A stretch of DNA of 53,535 bases from F23-B02 sp045599385 (lineage in GTDB: Bacteria > Bacillota > Clostridia > Oscillospirales > Oscillospiraceae): positions 1 through 53,535 of the forward strand of contig JAZRVW010000081.1 in NCBI GenBank assembly GCA_045599385.1. The letters run 5' to 3'. Below the pieces are notes generated by a model. The model was not told the DNA's origin. It was given only the letters and a program-made list of their open reading frames with translations, and made no database searches. The translations under genes and the position numbers were made by a program. How positions within the stretch are numbered: the stretch's first letter is position 1; each line of letters opens with the position of its first letter. Positions 32,276 through 40,842 of this stretch are shown here, in pieces.

Positions 32276-34045
32276 TCAGGGAGTTTCTTCGGCTTCGGTC
32301 TGAATTTCGGGAATTGTGTCAAGCGCATCGAGCATTCGGATTATCATGGTTGCGGCCTGAGCGCGATTTGTACTGCTTACGGGACGCAGCGTTCCGTCCT
32401 CAAAGCCGCGGACGATGTCAAGTGAGCAGATGATATCCACATCGGCTGAAAGACTGCGGCTGACGGTATTGCCGTCCATATAGTTATTCAGCACACCCGT
32501 TTCATAGCCGCTCAGGTCCTTGCCGACAAAGCGCATATAGCGGGCGAGCATGGCGCACAGCGCCTGACGGCTCAGGTCGTTGCGGGGGCGGAAGCTGCCG
32601 TCGGCGTAGCCGTTTATGATGCCGTTATTGTATGCCCAGAGGATTGCGTCATAGCACCAGTAGCCCTCGGGAACGTCGGTGAAGGGGTTTTCAATATCTT
32701 CTGCTTCGGGCTCCCCTGCCATGCGGTAAAGCACGGTGACGAGCATGGCACGGCTGAAGGCCGTGTTCGGTTCAAACTCAGTTTCGGTGACACCCTTGAA
32801 AATGCCCTCGGAAACGGCTCTGTCAACGGTTTCGTAGCACCATGTATCCACAGCAATGTCAGTAAAAAGATGTCCCTCATGGCTGTAGGTGAGCATACTT
32901 ACGGGGCTTGCGTCATAGCAGGGCGCATAGCTTCTTGCGCGGTAGGTCGTACCCTTAACCGCCTCAAAGCCTTCGGTGTAAAGCTCGCTGTTTCTGTCGG
33001 GAGTGCTTCCGTCGGAGGTGAAATAAATCTCCGAGCCTGCGGTTTCGCAGGACATGCTCACCATGCCGTTTTCAAGGCTGATAACGGGGCTTGCGGAGGG
33101 AGTGTATTCAATCTTCACGGAGCTGACATCGGATTTGAGGCAGTTCCAGTCAAGCACGCTTACGGCCTTCACACTTGTTGTACCCGTAATCGTAAACGGT
33201 CCCGTATAAAGCCTGCTGTTTTGCGGATTCGGTGTTTCGCCGTTTGTTGTGTAGTAAACCTGTCCTCTGCTGTCGCCGCTTATGCTGACAAGCTTGCCCA
33301 GGTCGCTGTTTTCGTATGTCACAACCGGCTCGGAAATTCCGTCGGCAGTACCGTAGCTGCCGGGGTAGGCGCTGTAATACATATGTCCGTTCTGGAGGGT
33401 AATTCCCCTGCGGTAGAACATTTCGGACACGGTGACAAACTCATAGCCCTCAGCCTGAAGCGTGTCGATTGCGCGGAGAGCCGCGGTTACGGAGGTCATG
33501 TGGCTGTCGTGCAGAAGCACAAGAGAGCCGTCACGCGCTTGCTTTATGAACTCGCGGTACACCGCATCGGCGTTCTGCGATTTCCAGTCGTAAGTATCCA
33601 TTGACCAGTAGAAGCAGGGTACATTTGCCGTTTTCAGCACTCTGTCATTAAAGTCGCCGTAGGGCGGACGGAGCATATAGTCAAGGTCAAAGCCGAGTGC
33701 TCTGTCAAGCAGGGCGTCGGTTTTGTCCAGCTGGCTTCTTATCTGAGCATCGCTCTGGCTTGTGAGTGTGGGGTGGTCATAGGTATGGCTTGCAATCTGA
33801 TGACCGTCCTCCCACATCTGCTTTACAAGCTCGGGATATCGCTCAACCTTGTAGCCGCAGAGGAAGAAGGTGCAGTGGGCGCCTCTTTCACGCAGACCCT
33901 CGAGAAGCGCAACGGTATTTGAGCCCGCAGGACCGTCGTCAAAGGTCAGGGCAATCAGCTTATCCCCGCTTGCCGCCATTGCCGGCAGGGGCAGAATTGT
34001 CACCAGCAGAATCAGCGCCAGCAGAAGCGCAATCTTTCTTTTCAT
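32276..34045 (-). CDS. Secreted polysaccharide deacetylase with chitobiase-like and three SLH domains
   Basis: A 589-residue wall-attached esterase or de-N-acetylase: signal peptide to about residue 25; NodB domain with TFDDGP (D36, D37), SHTYDHP (H87, H91), RPPYGD, W-x-MDTYDW and LVLLHDS. Two copies of a chitobiase C-terminal-like beta domain follow, marked by YYTTNGETPNPQNSRLYTGPF and IYFTSDGSTPDRNSELYTEGF. Three SLH repeats end the chain. All catalytic residues are present, so activity on peptidoglycan or another GlcNAc or O-acetyl glycan is expected. It sits between acetylating (DHHW/MBOAT) and acetyl-CoA-using (DUF1624) genes. Confidence 0.93.
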   Translation of the reverse strand: MKRKIALLLALILLVTILPLPAMAASGDKLIALTFDDGPAGSNTVALLEGLRERGAHCTFFLCGYKVERYPELVKQMWEDGHQIASHTYDHPTLTSQSDAQIRSQLDKTDALLDRALGFDLDYMLRPPYGDFNDRVLKTANVPCFYWSMDTYDWKSQNADAVYREFIKQARDGSLVLLHDSHMTSVTAALRAIDTLQAEGYEFVTVSEMFYRRGITLQNGHMYYSAYPGSYGTADGISEPVVTYENSDLGKLVSISGDSRGQVYYTTNGETPNPQNSRLYTGPFTITGTTSVKAVSVLDWNCLKSDVSSVKIEYTPSASPVISLENGMVSMSCETAGSEIYFTSDGSTPDRNSELYTEGFEAVKGTTYRARSYAPCYDASPVSMLTYSHEGHLFTDIAVDTWCYETVDRAVSEGIFKGVTETEFEPNTAFSRAMLVTVLYRMAGEPEAEDIENPFTDVPEGYWCYDAILWAYNNGIINGYADGSFRPRNDLSRQALCAMLARYMRFVGKDLSGYETGVLNNYMDGNTVSRSLSADVDIICSLDIVRGFEDGTLRPVSSTNRAQAATMIIRMLDALDTIPEIQTEAEETP

Positions 34046-34055
34046 CTTTTATCCC

Positions 34056-35156
34056 TCAAAAAGTTAGCTTTATTATGTTCGTGTCCTTGGCAAAGGAGCT
34101 CATTTCGTTTACAAACAGGACGTCTGTGACGTTTTCCTGCTCCATGAGGCCCTGAATGGAGCCCATGTAATAGCGCAGGTCAAGCATGATGATGTTCTCA
34201 TAATCCGCGGTGAGATAAGGCACAAGGCTGTTGGCAAAGGAGTCCTTGATAACAAGCAGGGTTTTGCCGTTATGCGCTCCGCCGCGTATAGTCACCTGAC
34301 CGTAGTTTCCGCCGAAGAAGACCTTGTACTTGTCCTTTTCATTTGCGGCATCTTTAAAGTAGAAGGGAATGTCCATGCCGTCGGCATTGACGGTAAGCTT
34401 GTCGCTTACGGGAACAATATAAACCTCGTCCGCAAGCGCATTGGAGTCAAGAGTTTTGGAATAGGTGGTGCCCAGGAAGAAATCGCTGAAAAGCTCGGGC
34501 TGTCCCTTATATGCACCCCTGCCGTCCATGAGGCAGTCATAGGCAATGCCTGCGCCCATTGTTGTCCAGTGATGGTCGGTGCGGTAATAGATATACTCAT
34601 CGCTGTGCTTGATCAGCTCGCTGTATACATCGGGAACGTTTACTTCGGGCAGGGCTTCCTTTGCCGAAAAAAGCATTGCCTCCGCATCGTAGGTTTCCGC
34701 GTTTGCGGGAAGCTTGTCGGAAAGCACCGTGGAGGTGGCGGGGACAAGCAGAAGAGTAACGGGGATATCGGAATGCACCTGCGCAAAGGTCTTGACCAGC
34801 GCAAGATTCTGCAGATACATTGTTTCGTCAATGCTGTCCGGGGTAATCATCTCAAAATAATAGCCGTCTTTGCCGATGTAAGCGCCGCCGATATCCTTCA
34901 TGCCGCTTGCCATCTTAATGCGGCTGCCGAGAGCCGTCCATATGTCACGGGCAGGAAACTGGTCTGTGATATACTCGTTGAGGTCGTTCTGGAAATTGCC
35001 TGAGAGTATATTTTCGCCGTTTAATTCGGGTGCGGTCTGCAGCATGCGGTTTTCATTGTCGGAAAACTCCGTGTCCTCAGTGGCAAACACCCATACGGAA
35101 GGCACGGCAATGATTGCCGCAAACAGCACTATGAAAAGAATATAGAGTTTTTTCAC
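34056..35156 (-). CDS. DHHW-family (AlgX/AlgJ-like) O-acetylation protein
   Basis: A 366-residue protein with one N-terminal membrane anchor (LYILFIVLFAAIIAVPSVWVF) and an exported SGNH-like domain. The name-giving D194-H195-H196-W197 is in YYRTDHHWTTMGAG, and the likely nucleophile serine is in LLVIKDSFANSLVPYL. DHHW proteins work with MBOAT partners to place O-acetyl groups on exported polysaccharides. The MBOAT gene lies 15 bases upstream in the same operon, so the pair is almost certainly functional together. The acceptor polymer is unknown. Confidence 0.93.
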   Translation of the reverse strand: MKKLYILFIVLFAAIIAVPSVWVFATEDTEFSDNENRMLQTAPELNGENILSGNFQNDLNEYITDQFPARDIWTALGSRIKMASGMKDIGGAYIGKDGYYFEMITPDSIDETMYLQNLALVKTFAQVHSDIPVTLLLVPATSTVLSDKLPANAETYDAEAMLFSAKEALPEVNVPDVYSELIKHSDEYIYYRTDHHWTTMGAGIAYDCLMDGRGAYKGQPELFSDFFLGTTYSKTLDSNALADEVYIVPVSDKLTVNADGMDIPFYFKDAANEKDKYKVFFGGNYGQVTIRGGAHNGKTLLVIKDSFANSLVPYLTADYENIIMLDLRYYMGSIQGLMEQENVTDVLFVNEMSSFAKDTNIIKLTF

Positions 35157-35171
35157 TGTCTTGCCTCCTTA

Positions 35172-36578
35172 TCAGAATCTGAAGTACAGGAAGGGATTGT
35201 AGCTGTCGCCGATGAGGAAAATCATGCTGAGCGCAAGCAGCAGAAGCGTGAAAACAGCCTTCACGGCAAAGGCGGATTTTTCGCTCATGTGAAGCTTTCC
35301 GCCGGCAGCAAGCACCAGCTTTTTCGGAAGCTCGGTGGACGCGATGCAGAGAATTACAAGCAGCACCGCACGGGTTGCGAGATAGTAGAGATCCATGCCG
35401 CCCGTGAGACCGTTTGCTCCGAACATGGAGCTCAGATAAGGCAGAAGGACGGAAACGTCGTCGCAGGCAAAGATTACCCAGCCGATGACGATTACAAACA
35501 GCGCATAAACGTGCTGAACAAACCTCGGTGCCTTGTCCAGAGCTTTCAGCAGGAAGAGCTTTTCAATGACAAGGAAGAGGAAGTAGTAAAGTCCCCACAT
35601 GATGAAGTTCCAGCCCGCTCCGTGCCAGAAGCCCGTGAGTGTCCAGACGACGAAAAGATTGAAAATCTGTCTGCCCTTGCCCCTGCGGTTGCCTCCGAGA
35701 GGAATGTAGAGATATTCCTTGAACCAGGTGCTGAGAGTGATGTGCCAGCGGCGCCAGAAGTCTGTAACGCTGACGGATTCATAGGGATATCGGAAGTTTT
35801 CGGGGAACTTAAAGCCAAACATACGGCCGAGACCGATTGCCATGTCGGAATAGCCGGAGAAGTCAAAGTAAATCTGGAAGGTGAAGGCCAGTGCGCCGAG
35901 CCATGCCATGAGAACGCTTGTGTTGCCGCCCTGGGCATAAACCGTTGACCACAGTGCGCCTATCTGGTTTGCAAGCAGCACCTTTTTGCCCAGACCCACG
36001 GTGAAGCGGCAGATGCCCTCGGAAAAGCTCTTTGCGTCAACCTCTCGGTCTCTCAGCTGCTCCTCAACGTCGGAGTAGCGCACGATGGGACCTGCGATGA
36101 GCTGGGGGAACATGGTGATGTACATACCGAAGTCGATGATGTTTCTCTGCACCTTTACATCATCGCGGTAGACGTCGATGGTGTAGCTCATGGCCTGGAA
36201 GGTGTAGAACGAAATGCCTATGGGCAGGGCAAGCTCCAGCAGGTCAAAGCCCGCGTCAAAGGCGCTGTTGAGGTTTGTAATGATAAAGTCCGTATATTTG
36301 AAGAAGCACAGCAGACCGATGTCAATGACAACCGACAGCACAAGCATGAGCTTCATGCGCTTTGCGTTTGCTCTGTTCTTTTCCATCAGCAGACCGAAAA
36401 CATAATTTACCGTGATGGAGAATATCATGAGCAGAACGTATTTCGGCTCGCCCCAGGCGTAGAAAACCAGGCTCGCAATCAGAAGGAAAAGATTGCGGGC
36501 TTTTTTCGGCAGAATATAGTATATTGCCAGTACTATCGGCAGAAATACGCACAGAAAGCTGAAGCTGCTGAATACCAT
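35172..36578 (-). CDS. MBOAT-family membrane O-acyltransferase (AlgI/PatA-like)
   Basis: A 468-residue, multi-spanning membrane protein. The MBOAT histidines are seen in SVTDFWRRWHITLSTWFKEYLYIPLGGNRRG and TLTGFWHGAGWNFIMWG. It starts the operon MBOAT - DHHW - polysaccharide deacetylase - DUF1624. It should carry acetyl groups across the membrane to the DHHW protein for transfer to a surface glycan. Confidence 0.95.
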   Translation of the reverse strand: MVFSSFSFLCVFLPIVLAIYYILPKKARNLFLLIASLVFYAWGEPKYVLLMIFSITVNYVFGLLMEKNRANAKRMKLMLVLSVVIDIGLLCFFKYTDFIITNLNSAFDAGFDLLELALPIGISFYTFQAMSYTIDVYRDDVKVQRNIIDFGMYITMFPQLIAGPIVRYSDVEEQLRDREVDAKSFSEGICRFTVGLGKKVLLANQIGALWSTVYAQGGNTSVLMAWLGALAFTFQIYFDFSGYSDMAIGLGRMFGFKFPENFRYPYESVSVTDFWRRWHITLSTWFKEYLYIPLGGNRRGKGRQIFNLFVVWTLTGFWHGAGWNFIMWGLYYFLFLVIEKLFLLKALDKAPRFVQHVYALFVIVIGWVIFACDDVSVLLPYLSSMFGANGLTGGMDLYYLATRAVLLVILCIASTELPKKLVLAAGGKLHMSEKSAFAVKAVFTLLLLALSMIFLIGDSYNPFLYFRF

Positions 36579-36630
36579 TTTGTTTCTCTCACTTTATAAT
36601 AAATAATGATATTTTTAACCGGTAAATTTT

Positions 36631-36659
36631 ATTTTACATCGAAATGGACATCTTGTAAA
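36631..36659 (-). promoter_or_regulatory. Predicted promoter of the MBOAT operon
   Basis: On the minus strand TTTACA (36659-36654), 17-base spacer, TAAAAT (36636-36631). Confidence 0.5.
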
Positions 36660-36668
36660 CAAAAATGC

Positions 36669-36697
36669 TTGCCACATTTTACATATAATTATATAAT
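36669..36697 (+). promoter_or_regulatory. Predicted promoter of the lipase-like gene
   Basis: TTGCCA (36669-36674), 17-base spacer, TATAAT (36692-36697). An AAGGAG site precedes ATG 36726. Confidence 0.7.
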
Positions 36698-36725
36698 TGC
36701 ATTAGATTAGTATAAGGAGTGCGCT

Positions 36726-38189
36726 ATGAACGAGCTGTTAATGCATTTTAACGGGCTGAAGGGTACAGCTGTCAGCGGTGAAATCAATATCGACTTCCGT
36801 TCCTCCTTCGAGGCACGGCTTCGCAGGCTGCCCTTTTACTATTCCGACAGCTTCTTTTCCCATTCTGCCTGCTCCTATGACCATGAGCTTGCCATAATGT
36901 CACTCGGCATGACCATGTCTGCCGTGTCCTATAAAAATCACGGTGACAGACACATCACAAATGCTCTTGTGCGCGCAGGCTTCGACAGGCGCAGCATTCT
37001 CGCTTCAAGGTTTGACGATTTGTCCTCCACCGACGACAGCTGTGCCTATGCCTTTGCCGCAAAAAAGCTTTCGGGCGGAGACTGGCTTATTCCCGTGGTA
37101 ATCCGCAGTCATCAGTACGGCGGCGAGTGGGTGAGCAATGCCCATGTAGTTGACTCCGCATATCCCGGTTACGCCGCAGGCTTCAAGTCCGCCGCCGATG
37201 GAGTTTTCGAGGCGCTGACGGATTATCTCGACGCCCACGGGCTTGACCTGTCCCGCGTAAAATTCTGGGTAACGGGTTTTTCACGGGGCGGCGCAATTGC
37301 AAACCTGCTGGGTGCTGAGCTGAACAGCCGCGGTCTGTGTGCCGACGACATTTTTGTTTACACCTTTGCCTCACCCTGCACGGTCTGCGACAGTGCATGG
37401 GAATACTTCGGGAACATATTCAACATTGTATCGGAAATGGATGCCGTTCCCCGCGTTCCCATTGCAACGTGGGGTTTCCGACGCTTCGGTACTGACCTCT
37501 ATCTTCCCTGCTGCGCCCGACGGGGCGATGAGGCTTACTCCCGCATGCTCGTTTCCATGAACACCGAATTTGACGAAATTATGGGGCTTATCCAGTGCCC
37601 CAACGTTAAATTTGAGGTCTATGAGGACCAGGAGCTTACGCTTGACCTGCTTATTGATTACATAGACGACCTGCTCCTTACGCCCGAAAAATTCGTTGGC
37701 GGCGGCTATCAGTCCATTCTCATGGAATACATGCAGGGCAAAGCCCGCGGCGGCGATGAAATGAAGCTTGAGCGGTTTTTCCGCTTCCTGCTCAGCGAAA
37801 ACAAGGTGCTCGCAAAAAACCTCTGCTCCCTTATGAACAACTGGGAAAAGCTCAAGCCCCTTGAGAGAGGCAAACAAATAAGCCTTCTTGCCGCAGGCGT
37901 TGCAAAACAGCAGGCGGTGAAAAAGACTCCCGCCGTTGAAATTCTCGCCATGTGCATGAACATATTAATCCACTATGCCGCAAAACGCACCGTAACAAAG
38001 GTCACAGGCAAGGACAGGGATTATTACTACGACCAGCTCACAAAAATGATTGTGGACACCTACCGCAGCGGCAAACGTTCTCCCCTGCTCATGCAGCACT
38101 GGCCCGAAACCTACCTTGCGTGGCTGCGCTCAGGCTCTGAGCGCCAGCTTTTCCGCACGGATACCTACGCCCACAGTTCAATAAAGTAG
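36726..38189 (+). CDS. Lipase class 3-like alpha/beta hydrolase
   Basis: A 487-residue protein with a class 3 lipase-like nucleophile elbow, VTGFSRGGAIANLLGAEL (G-x-S-x-G), followed by DIFVYTFASPC and VSEMDAVPRVP, the strand pattern that places the catalytic Asp. DGVFEALTDYLDAHGLDLSRV precedes the elbow. There is no signal peptide, so it appears cytoplasmic, unlike secreted class 3 lipases. The C-terminal ~200 residues are helical and not recognised. It has its own promoter and is followed by a nucleotidyltransferase gene. The substrate is unknown. Confidence 0.82.
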   Translation: MNELLMHFNGLKGTAVSGEINIDFRSSFEARLRRLPFYYSDSFFSHSACSYDHELAIMSLGMTMSAVSYKNHGDRHITNALVRAGFDRRSILASRFDDLSSTDDSCAYAFAAKKLSGGDWLIPVVIRSHQYGGEWVSNAHVVDSAYPGYAAGFKSAADGVFEALTDYLDAHGLDLSRVKFWVTGFSRGGAIANLLGAELNSRGLCADDIFVYTFASPCTVCDSAWEYFGNIFNIVSEMDAVPRVPIATWGFRRFGTDLYLPCCARRGDEAYSRMLVSMNTEFDEIMGLIQCPNVKFEVYEDQELTLDLLIDYIDDLLLTPEKFVGGGYQSILMEYMQGKARGGDEMKLERFFRFLLSENKVLAKNLCSLMNNWEKLKPLERGKQISLLAAGVAKQQAVKKTPAVEILAMCMNILIHYAAKRTVTKVTGKDRDYYYDQLTKMIVDTYRSGKRSPLLMQHWPETYLAWLRSGSERQLFRTDTYAHSSIK

Positions 38190-38250
38190 GTTGACATCAA
38201 CTAAAAACTACCATAAGATAACAGCATATACATAAAAAGGACGAATGGTT

Positions 38251-39165
38251 ATGGACAAAACTCTGGTTGTAATGGCCGCGGGCCTCGGCTCGCGTTACGG
38301 CGGCGTAAAGCAGATTGAGCATCTCGGTCCGGACGGTGAAATTCTCATGGAATACGCCATATATGATGCCGTTGCCGCAGGCTTCAACAGAATTGTGCTT
38401 ATTATCAAGCCCGAAATCCTTGCCGATACAAAGGCGCTTTTCGGAGACCGCATTGAACAAAGCACAGGCATCAAAATCGACTACGCTTTCCAGACTCCCG
38501 ACCGCTTCACCGAAAGCCGTCCCGAGTTTGCAAACCGCACTAAGCCCTTCGGCACGGTTCATTGTGTGCTATGCGCAAAGGACGTCATCAAAACTCCCTT
38601 CGCCGTCATGAATGCCGATGACTATTACGGCCGCGAAGCCTTCGAGGTCATGGCCGCAGAGCTTGAAAAGCTCAGCTCCGCCCATGATGCCACAATGGTG
38701 GCCTATCAGCTCAAAAACACCGTCAGCCCCTTCGGCACCGTCACACGCGGTGTGTGTCAGGCAGAAGCCGGAAGGCTTAAAAAGGTCAAGGAAACCTATA
38801 AGATAAAGCTTTTCCCCGACGGCACCATACGTGACACCGAAAACGGCGATGACGGCCCTCTGCTTCCTCCTGACACTCTCGTTTCCATGAACCTCTGGGG
38901 TTATCACCACGACATTCTCGGTGTTATGGAAAAGTACTTTGCCGATTTTCTTTCCTTTCTTGCCCCCGATGAAATCAAAAAGGAATGCCTGCTGCCCACA
39001 ATGATGGGTGACCTTACGGAAAGCGGTGATATTTCCATTTCCGTGCTCAGCACCCCGGACAAATGGTTTGGCTTAACCTATAAGGAGGACAAGCCCGGAG
39101 CTATCGCCGCACTCACGGCGCTTCACGAAAGCGGAGTATATCCGCCGACGCTCTGGAACAACTGA
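38251..39165 (+). CDS. Sugar-phosphate nucleotidyltransferase-like (NTP_transferase fold)
   Basis: A 304-residue protein starting MDKTLVVMAAGLGSRYGGVKQ, the NTP-binding loop of sugar nucleotidyltransferases, with NADDYYGREAFEVM as the metal-site motif (second Asp of the D-D pair). A left-handed helix domain is absent. I prefer ATG 38251, whose AAAAAGGA site is at correct spacing, over ATG 38245. Similar stand-alone proteins are found in many gut bacteria next to sugar-phosphate or choline-type genes. Here no partner is adjacent, so the substrate is unknown. Confidence 0.85.
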   Translation: MDKTLVVMAAGLGSRYGGVKQIEHLGPDGEILMEYAIYDAVAAGFNRIVLIIKPEILADTKALFGDRIEQSTGIKIDYAFQTPDRFTESRPEFANRTKPFGTVHCVLCAKDVIKTPFAVMNADDYYGREAFEVMAAELEKLSSAHDATMVAYQLKNTVSPFGTVTRGVCQAEAGRLKKVKETYKIKLFPDGTIRDTENGDDGPLLPPDTLVSMNLWGYHHDILGVMEKYFADFLSFLAPDEIKKECLLPTMMGDLTESGDISISVLSTPDKWFGLTYKEDKPGAIAALTALHESGVYPPTLWNN

Positions 39166-39169
39166 ATTG

Positions 39170-39213
39170 AAACAGAAAAGCGATACCGCCCAAGCGGTAT
39201 CGCTTTTCTGTTT
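39170..39213. terminator. Bidirectional terminator
   Basis: A 20-base-pair perfect stem (39170-39189 with 39194-39213) around a CCAA loop, between convergent genes. Confidence 0.95.
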
Positions 39214-39222
39214 TAGATTATC

Positions 39223-40806
39223 TCAGTATTCGCTGCAGTATCTGGAAATGATGACCGCCATCTGTGCGCGATTCAGGTCAAGTGCGGAATTGAAATTACC
39301 GCTTTCATAGCCGTTTACAATGCCGTTTTCGCTTGCCCAAAGGATTGCGTCCTTATACGCGTTGGGTATAAAGGCTGCGTCCTTGAAGCTCAGCTCACCG
39401 CTCACCTCGGGAGAGCCTGCATAGCGGTAAAGCATGGTGACCATCTGGCCACGGCTTACATAGAGGCCGGGTGCAAAGAGGAAGTTTGCAAAGCCCTTTA
39501 CCACACCCTCATTATATGCCCAAACGATTGCATCGTGGGCCCAGTGGGAATCGGATACGTCAAGGAAGGGCTCCTCAAGACCGCTTACGTCGGGAGAGCC
39601 TGCCATGCGGTAAAGAATGGTTGCCATCTGTGCGCGGCTAACAATCTGGTTCGGGGAGAACTTAACATTGCTTGTGCCCTGCATAATGTCATTTAAATAG
39701 CAGTATCTTACGCCGTCATAGTACCATGCGTCAGCTGCAACGTCCTTGAAGGGTACATTGTACTTTGCCATGAGCTGCTCGAACATATACTGATGACCCG
39801 CGTAGCTGGGATGCGCAGCCTTACCGTTGTCCGCAGTGAACTTGTCAAGGAACTGGGGATCGGTAAGATACTTGGGAAGGCCGAAAATCTCGGTATTGAG
39901 AACATCAACATAGATGTACTCACTGCAGTGAGGTGCAAGGCTCTTGTAGTGGAGATTTACGGACTTCATAGCCAGAGTGTTGAGTGCGCCGAGGTTCAGA
40001 GAGATGTCCTCGCTGATGTACAGCTCGGGGAAGCAGTCATACAGGCCCAGAACGTAGAGCTCGCAGTCGGGGTTCAGCTCATAAATGCGCTCGATGATTG
40101 CATCGAAGCACTTGAAGTTGTCCACATAGGTGTAGGCAAGCCACTGGAGCAGACTCTCAACCAGTTCAACCGCCTTGTCTGCGGTGAGACCGTCGGTGAT
40201 CTCAATGCCGCCCAGAAGTGCCTCACGGAGCTGCTGGATAGCTTCGGAATCAAGGAAGTCCAGCATGGAGACGTCAAGCTTAAGGTCGTAGGGCTCGCCG
40301 GAATAGGTGCCGAGGAAGTGGTTTATCTGGGTGGTGAGGAAGTTGCCGAAGTTGTTCAGACCAATGTCGAGGGTGATAACGTCAGCCTCGGTTACGTGCT
40401 GGATATACATGTCGCTGAGCTGCTCAAAGGACATGATGCCGTCATTTGCGATGCTGCTCATGACATAATTGCCGAAAGCGGTGTCATGGGTGTAGGCATC
40501 GCCTGCATAGCCTTCGGGGTCAAGCAGATACAGCAGGTCTTCGCTTCTCAGACCGCTGAGGCAGTCCTGATTGAAGGTGGTTGCGCCGATTGCCTTTGCA
40601 AACATTGCGGGATAAGCGCCGTCAACAACCTGACCGTAGATATAGGTTCTGCTGCCGTATTCCGCCATGCCGTAGCCGTTGCTGGCAGAGTCGCCCAGGG
40701 CGGTATAGACAAGGGATTCGGAGTCGCCGTTGTGCTGATATGTAAAGCCGCAGAGAGCAAATACCATCACAAGAGCAAGAAGCATTGCGATTAGTCTTTT
40801 TTTCAT
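39223..40806 (-). CDS. Secreted SGNH-hydrolase-like protein with three SLH domains (A)
   Basis: A 527-residue exported protein: signal peptide to about residue 25; SGNH domain with block I ALGDSASNGYG (nucleophile S40), block III-like DIGLNNFG (149-154) and block V HPSYAGHQY (H332). Three SLH domains follow from residue 351. Such enzymes are esterases, lipases or carbohydrate O-acyl hydrolases; SLH places it on the cell surface. It is the last gene of the SGNH/CoA-ligase cluster. Its SLH region is almost identical at DNA level to that of the preceding gene. The substrate is unknown. Confidence 0.85.
   Translation of the reverse strand: MKKRLIAMLLALVMVFALCGFTYQHNGDSESLVYTALGDSASNGYGMAEYGSRTYIYGQVVDGAYPAMFAKAIGATTFNQDCLSGLRSEDLLYLLDPEGYAGDAYTHDTAFGNYVMSSIANDGIMSFEQLSDMYIQHVTEADVITLDIGLNNFGNFLTTQINHFLGTYSGEPYDLKLDVSMLDFLDSEAIQQLREALLGGIEITDGLTADKAVELVESLLQWLAYTYVDNFKCFDAIIERIYELNPDCELYVLGLYDCFPELYISEDISLNLGALNTLAMKSVNLHYKSLAPHCSEYIYVDVLNTEIFGLPKYLTDPQFLDKFTADNGKAAHPSYAGHQYMFEQLMAKYNVPFKDVAADAWYYDGVRYCYLNDIMQGTSNVKFSPNQIVSRAQMATILYRMAGSPDVSGLEEPFLDVSDSHWAHDAIVWAYNEGVVKGFANFLFAPGLYVSRGQMVTMLYRYAGSPEVSGELSFKDAAFIPNAYKDAILWASENGIVNGYESGNFNSALDLNRAQMAVIISRYCSEY
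39236..39755. repeat. Direct repeat, SLH-coding segment (copy 1 of 2)
   Basis: Aligns without gaps, at a constant offset of 1,620 bases, with 40856-41375. The two segments encode the three SLH domains of adjacent SGNH genes and differ at scattered, mostly third-position sites. Recent duplication or gene conversion is likely. Confidence 0.85.
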
Positions 40807-40842
40807 TTCATTCTCCTGTTATCACATTTGGTAAGTCAGGAC

